Assembly: GCF_041146395.1 (NCBI RefSeq)
Contig: NW_027182889.1
Coordinates: 62,001-126,000 of the forward strand
Direction of reading: 5' to 3'
From: Eulemur rufifrons
Lineage: Eukaryota; Chordata; Mammalia; Primates; Lemuridae
DNA: 64,000 nt
Both the position numbers and the translations under genes were made by a program. Under the pieces are notes generated by a model. The model searched no databases and had not been told where the DNA came from. It was given only the letters and a program-made list of their open reading frames with translations. Below are positions 60,397 to 64,000 of this stretch, one piece after another; within the stretch, counting starts at the first letter, position 1; each line of letters begins with the position of its first letter.

Positions 60397-61199
60397 AAAT
60401 AATGAGGTGATTTCATTTCTACCAAGTCTTTTAAAAGGGAAAGACTACACTGCAGGACCATTCTGTAAAGAAAATGGAATGAAACTGCACCATCTCCCAG
60501 GAGAGCTTTGAGACCTTCAAGAATTAAACCAGTATACATGGGGAAAAAAACCCTCCCGCACTCCCATTTTACCACACCCCTCCAGACGGCAGGCAGGCGG
60601 CCGGGGACTCGGTCAGGGACACACAGACAGGGACAGCAGACGGCCAGGACACCAGGGCTTGTCTGAAGCAAGGTTCCCGCACTCTGCACTCAGCGTCCAA
60701 AAGAACAGCCCGGTTTCCTGATGACACTTATGACGTGTGTGTTTTGCAAAGACGGAGTGAGGTTTGGTTTTTCTGTCCTCACGCTCCTGTGCGGGATTTA
60801 TCAAAGGTGCTACTAACCTCAAGGACTATTAAAAACAACTGTGAATGAGCAGTTTCCAACGGCAACACAACTTGGTTTTAATGAAAAGCAGCAAATATGT
60901 CATGAAGCTTCTCAACTTTCCTATAACGGCAGTATCAGAAATACAGTATGTGACGACTGTCTGCACAGGGACACAGCAAGTGACAACAACAGCTACTGTC
61001 AGAATCTGAAGGAAACTCAGACCGTCTTTAACTTAACGATTCTCAAGCCCAGCGGCGGTGACACTGTGGACAGAACCTGTGCATGGGACGGGCTGAGCGG
61101 CACCCCCCTCCCAGATGCCAGCAGGGGCCCCACCAAGCTGTGACAGCCAAAACTGTCTCCAGACAACGTCACAAGTCCCCTACAGGGCAAAACAGCCTG
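60397..61199. other. Unique sequence with an open frame of unknown nature
   Basis: 60817-61143 is open on the plus strand. It has no ATG at its head (GTG at 60841). The product is Asn/Cys-rich (VNEQFPTATQLGF, CDDCLHRD, NLKETQTVFNLTI) with three N-X-S/T sites. No family recognised. Confidence 0.3.
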
Positions 61200-61345
61200 G
61201 CAGAGAACTGCTTTAATCCAACCGCTGCTTTACACATGAGGAAACTGGGCCCAAATTAGGTAAAGTAAGATGATTTTTTATTGCCTAAGGTCACACAGGG
61301 TATTAAAAGCAAGTTGGGAATAGAACCTCCCAGTCTCCCAAACCT
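61200..61345 (+). mobile_element. MIR SINE
   Basis: 'acacatgaggaaactgggcc' and 'cctaaggtcacacagggt' match the MIR core; extends to the 3' 'gaacctcccagtctcc'. Confidence 0.88.
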
Positions 61346-61902
61346 GGTCTAAAGATATTTTCATTCTAAGGGAACAAAGTTTGGTGACTGACTCCGGGGT
61401 TCCTGGAAGGCAACACAAACAAATCAAGAACCTCTAAAATATTGGGAATAAACGCTGAAGAAATATTCTAAGATAGGAAAAGCAGCTGCATGTAACATAC
61501 ATGCTCACACTAAGACCACCAACACCGTAAACAAGCCGTGTTTAAAAACAGACACACCAGGGTATGCGTCCTGCTGTCAGCGGACAGCTGCAGCAGCCCG
61601 GGACACGCAGACCTGTGCAGACCGACCGCGGAAACGGGAAGGGCAGCCGCGGGAAGACAACGGTGCCGGGGACCAGGGGTGCAGGGTCGTCACTACGCAC
61701 AACCTGAACAAGGATCTGCGTAAAGCAAGAGAGATGCTTCCACCCACAGGACTGGCAAGGCAGACAAGACGATAATCTCAGGTACTAACGAAGTCTGCCA
61801 GATACAATCTGTGAAAGAAAAATTAGAAAGTATCTTAGACATTAATGGTGGTTATCTCTAAATGGTAGAGAAATGCAAGATTTTAAATGTATCTTTCTTT
61901 TA
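61346..61902. other. Unique sequence
   Basis: Nothing recognised. Confidence 0.4.
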
Positions 61903-62067
61903 TATTTTAAGTTTTTGGAGACAGGGTCTCGCTCTGCCACCCAGGCTGCAGTGCAGTGGCGCCATCATAGCTCACTGCAGCCTCCAACTCCTGGGCTCCG
62001 GTCATCCTCCCACCTCGGCCTCCCAAAGTACTGGGATTATAGTCATGAGCCACCACACCCAGCCTAA
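61903..62067 (-). mobile_element. Alu monomer, minus strand
   Basis: 'tttggagacagggtctcgct' to 'gagccaccacacccagcc'; single arm joined to a 5' end. Confidence 0.9.
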
Positions 62068-63413
62068 ATTTACCTTTCTACTCTATCTTACCTCGACAAC
62101 CTCCGTCTGTAAAGAGCTATTCACATTAGGGGCAGAGAAAAAACATTTAAAAAAAAAAAATACCATCAATGGGTACAAACTTAGTTATGCAGCAAGAATA
62201 AGTTCTGGTGTTCTATTACACAGCAGGGTGATTACAATAATGATGTATTGTCTATTCCAAGACAGCTAGAGACGAAGAGCCTGACTGTTAAGACCACACA
62301 GAAATGACACGTGTTGGGGGACAGATATGCTCGCTGGCCTGATTCAGCCATTACAGGACGTGCACAGGCACCGAAACACCACACTGTCCGGCTTTCCCCT
62401 CCCTTCCCGCACGGCACGGAAGCGCCGCTCCACCCCCCCACCCCGCGGTGCAAAGTCCCCGCCCACAGCTGTCCCTGTTGTGGAATCAGAGCCTTGGAAG
62501 GAGTCTGGATAAATGTGATTATTATTTTGGGGAAAGAATTAAAGTCCAAGATTACTAACGTTTTCAGCACACTGAGTCTCCCTCTTCTCCTCAAATGGAA
62601 CCCCAAATTTTAGAAGAATTTTACTTATACATCTGCATTTATGAATATTTAATTCACTCCCACTTGACCTTATAACTGCTGATCACAGTTTTCACTTGGC
62701 GTAAGATGAGTTCTTTTCACCCACACTGATGGAACTAACTCCAGTCGACACCAAGAGACTGAGCCGCCTGCAGCAGCCCCACACTCGGTTCATGCAGCGC
62801 TGAACGCTGCTCAAGCCCACACGGGGGAGAGCTCCCTCCCTCTACCCACGTTCCCAGGGCCCTCCATGCCAGGAATGCAAATTAGCAAAGCCTGGGCTTA
62901 CTGCACTGGCCTTAGCCCACAGGACTCGCAACACTGTGGGCCCGAGAACCACCTTTTCAATCCCAATCTTATGCAGAACTACAGTTCTCACTGGTGTAAG
63001 TCAGGCTAACTGGTTACGTCCACACTGGAACCATCTGCCGACCCCGTGAGCAGGGTCCAGGGCAGGCGCCCACACGCTGGCCAAGCTAGCACCCCTGAGC
63101 CCGGGGTTCCGGACAGCGGCCACCCCCCAGCAGCCTCAGCACTGGGCCTCTCTCTCTTCTCACCCCCCACCGAAGAGCAGCATCCTGCCCCTTTCATCAA
63201 GTGCTGTGAGCACAGGAGCACAGGCTGGGTTTAAGGGACCAGTGCAGAGCCGTGGCTCTCCTAATAAACACTTTTTCAGTAAGTTAAAATACACGCACAG
63301 AGATGGGATGAAACACGTGACCCTTCTGCCAACACTCACAGCAACAAACCACTCAGTGCCTGACCTAACTAGACCGAACCGTCTGAGACTGCCATTTTTG
63401 TAGGTCAAAATCA
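62068..63413. other. Unique sequence, nothing recognised
   Basis: No repeat or exon supported. Confidence 0.4.
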
Positions 63414-63547
63414 GCTGCTTGGAGGCTGAGGAGGGAGGATCGCTCAAGCCCAGGAGCTGGAGGCTGCAGTGCGCTATGATGACACCACTGTACTCCAGCC
63501 TGGGTGACAGGGCAAGACCCCATCTCAAAAAAAAAAAAAAAAAAAAA
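63414..63547 (+). mobile_element. Alu right arm, plus strand
   Basis: 'gcttggaggctgaggaggga' to a 22-base A tail; 'gcgctatgatgacaccactg'. Confidence 0.9.
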
Positions 63548-64000
63548 TAGTAACTGCCAAAACTGGCATCAGCCCAGACGTACTTCACTGGGTCGAACTG
63601 TGGTCTAGCCACACTGTGGAACACGACTCAGCAATGAAAAGGAACAAGCTCCTGATACAGGCAACGACTTGGGGGGTCTCTAGGGAATTACGCCGGGCAG
63701 AAAAAGCCAACCGCGAAAGGTCACATTCCTATGATTCCATTGATATGTCATTCTCATATGACAGAATTGTAGAAATAGAGGACAAATTAGTGGCCTCCAG
63801 GGGTTAGGAACAAGGGTGACAGGGCAGGAGGAGCTGGGTGTCGTCCAAAAAAGCAGCAGGCGATCTTCGTGCTTGTGGAGCTACCGGGCAGCTGGACAGC
63901 AGTGGGCACAGGGACCTGCGCCGGGGACTGGACGGTCTCTCGCACGCAGCCCTGAGCACAAGCAGCGCCAGGGCAATCTGAGCAAGCCTGGTAAATTCTA
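63548..64000 (+). mobile_element. L1 3' UTR (L1M-like), runs off window
   Basis: 'cacactgtggaacacgactc', 'agcaatgaaaaggaacaagc', 'tcctatgattccattgatat' and 'ggcctccaggggttaggaac' follow the end of ORF2 and 3' UTR of L1M. Continues past the window edge. Confidence 0.85.

Overview
This window looks like primate nuclear DNA, most probably from a strepsirrhine (lemur/loris group). The strongest evidence is the Alu family: about 22 Alu-derived elements, several carrying an A/T-rich linker between the arms (agaaattatatggcc... tatatatagaaaaa), 'gtaggatcgcttaag' and 'gctaggctgacgcca', which I associate with lemur-type Alus rather than human AluS/Y. Mammal-wide repeats (MIR, L2, L1M, MaLR LTRs, Tigger1, hAT/Charlie) fit. 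The sequence between repeats is GC-rich, unusually rich in CpG for non-coding DNA, and dense in minisatellites, which suggests a subtelomeric or GC-rich isochore, possibly a long intron. That placement is inference.

I recognise no intact protein-coding gene. Many open frames exist, but the longest ones come from tandem arrays whose units lack stops, from transposon remnants, or from GC-rich sequence where stops are rare. A few isolated segments have splice-site-like borders around an open frame (minus strand: 58319-58403, 48211-48308, 45234-45326, 27953-28051, 26523-26620; plus strand: 54239-54294). They are listed as candidate exons of unknown identity at low confidence.

Layout: 1-1.2 kb, hAT/Charlie remnant split by an Alu. 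3.4-5.4 kb, L1 3' sequence. 5.8-8.4 kb, Alus, a 15-bp minisatellite and a non-autonomous hAT element carrying two Alus. 10.8-12.5 kb, L1 fragment, a 42-bp array and a 69/70-bp array with CACGTG in seven of eight units. 16.2-18.7 kb, L1 and Alu. 19.4-21.0 kb, a mariner copy on the minus strand interrupted by a 497-bp LTR-like insertion. 22.9-26.2 kb, MaLR LTR fragments, Alu, L1 and a 42-bp array. 33.59-34.99 kb, a 61-bp minisatellite of 23 units. 35.9-38.9 kb, a near-complete Tigger1 with three nested Alus and a 19-base G run. 47.0-47.5 kb, a solo ERV-type LTR. 51.4 kb, a telomere-motif stem-loop. 52-64 kb, scattered Alu, MIR and L2, ending in an L1 3' UTR.

Nothing here works together as a gene system. 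The window is best read as layered transposon history plus expanded minisatellites. The most noteworthy objects are the 61-bp and 69-bp arrays, the LTR-in-mariner nest, the Tigger1 nest and the unassigned candidate exons.
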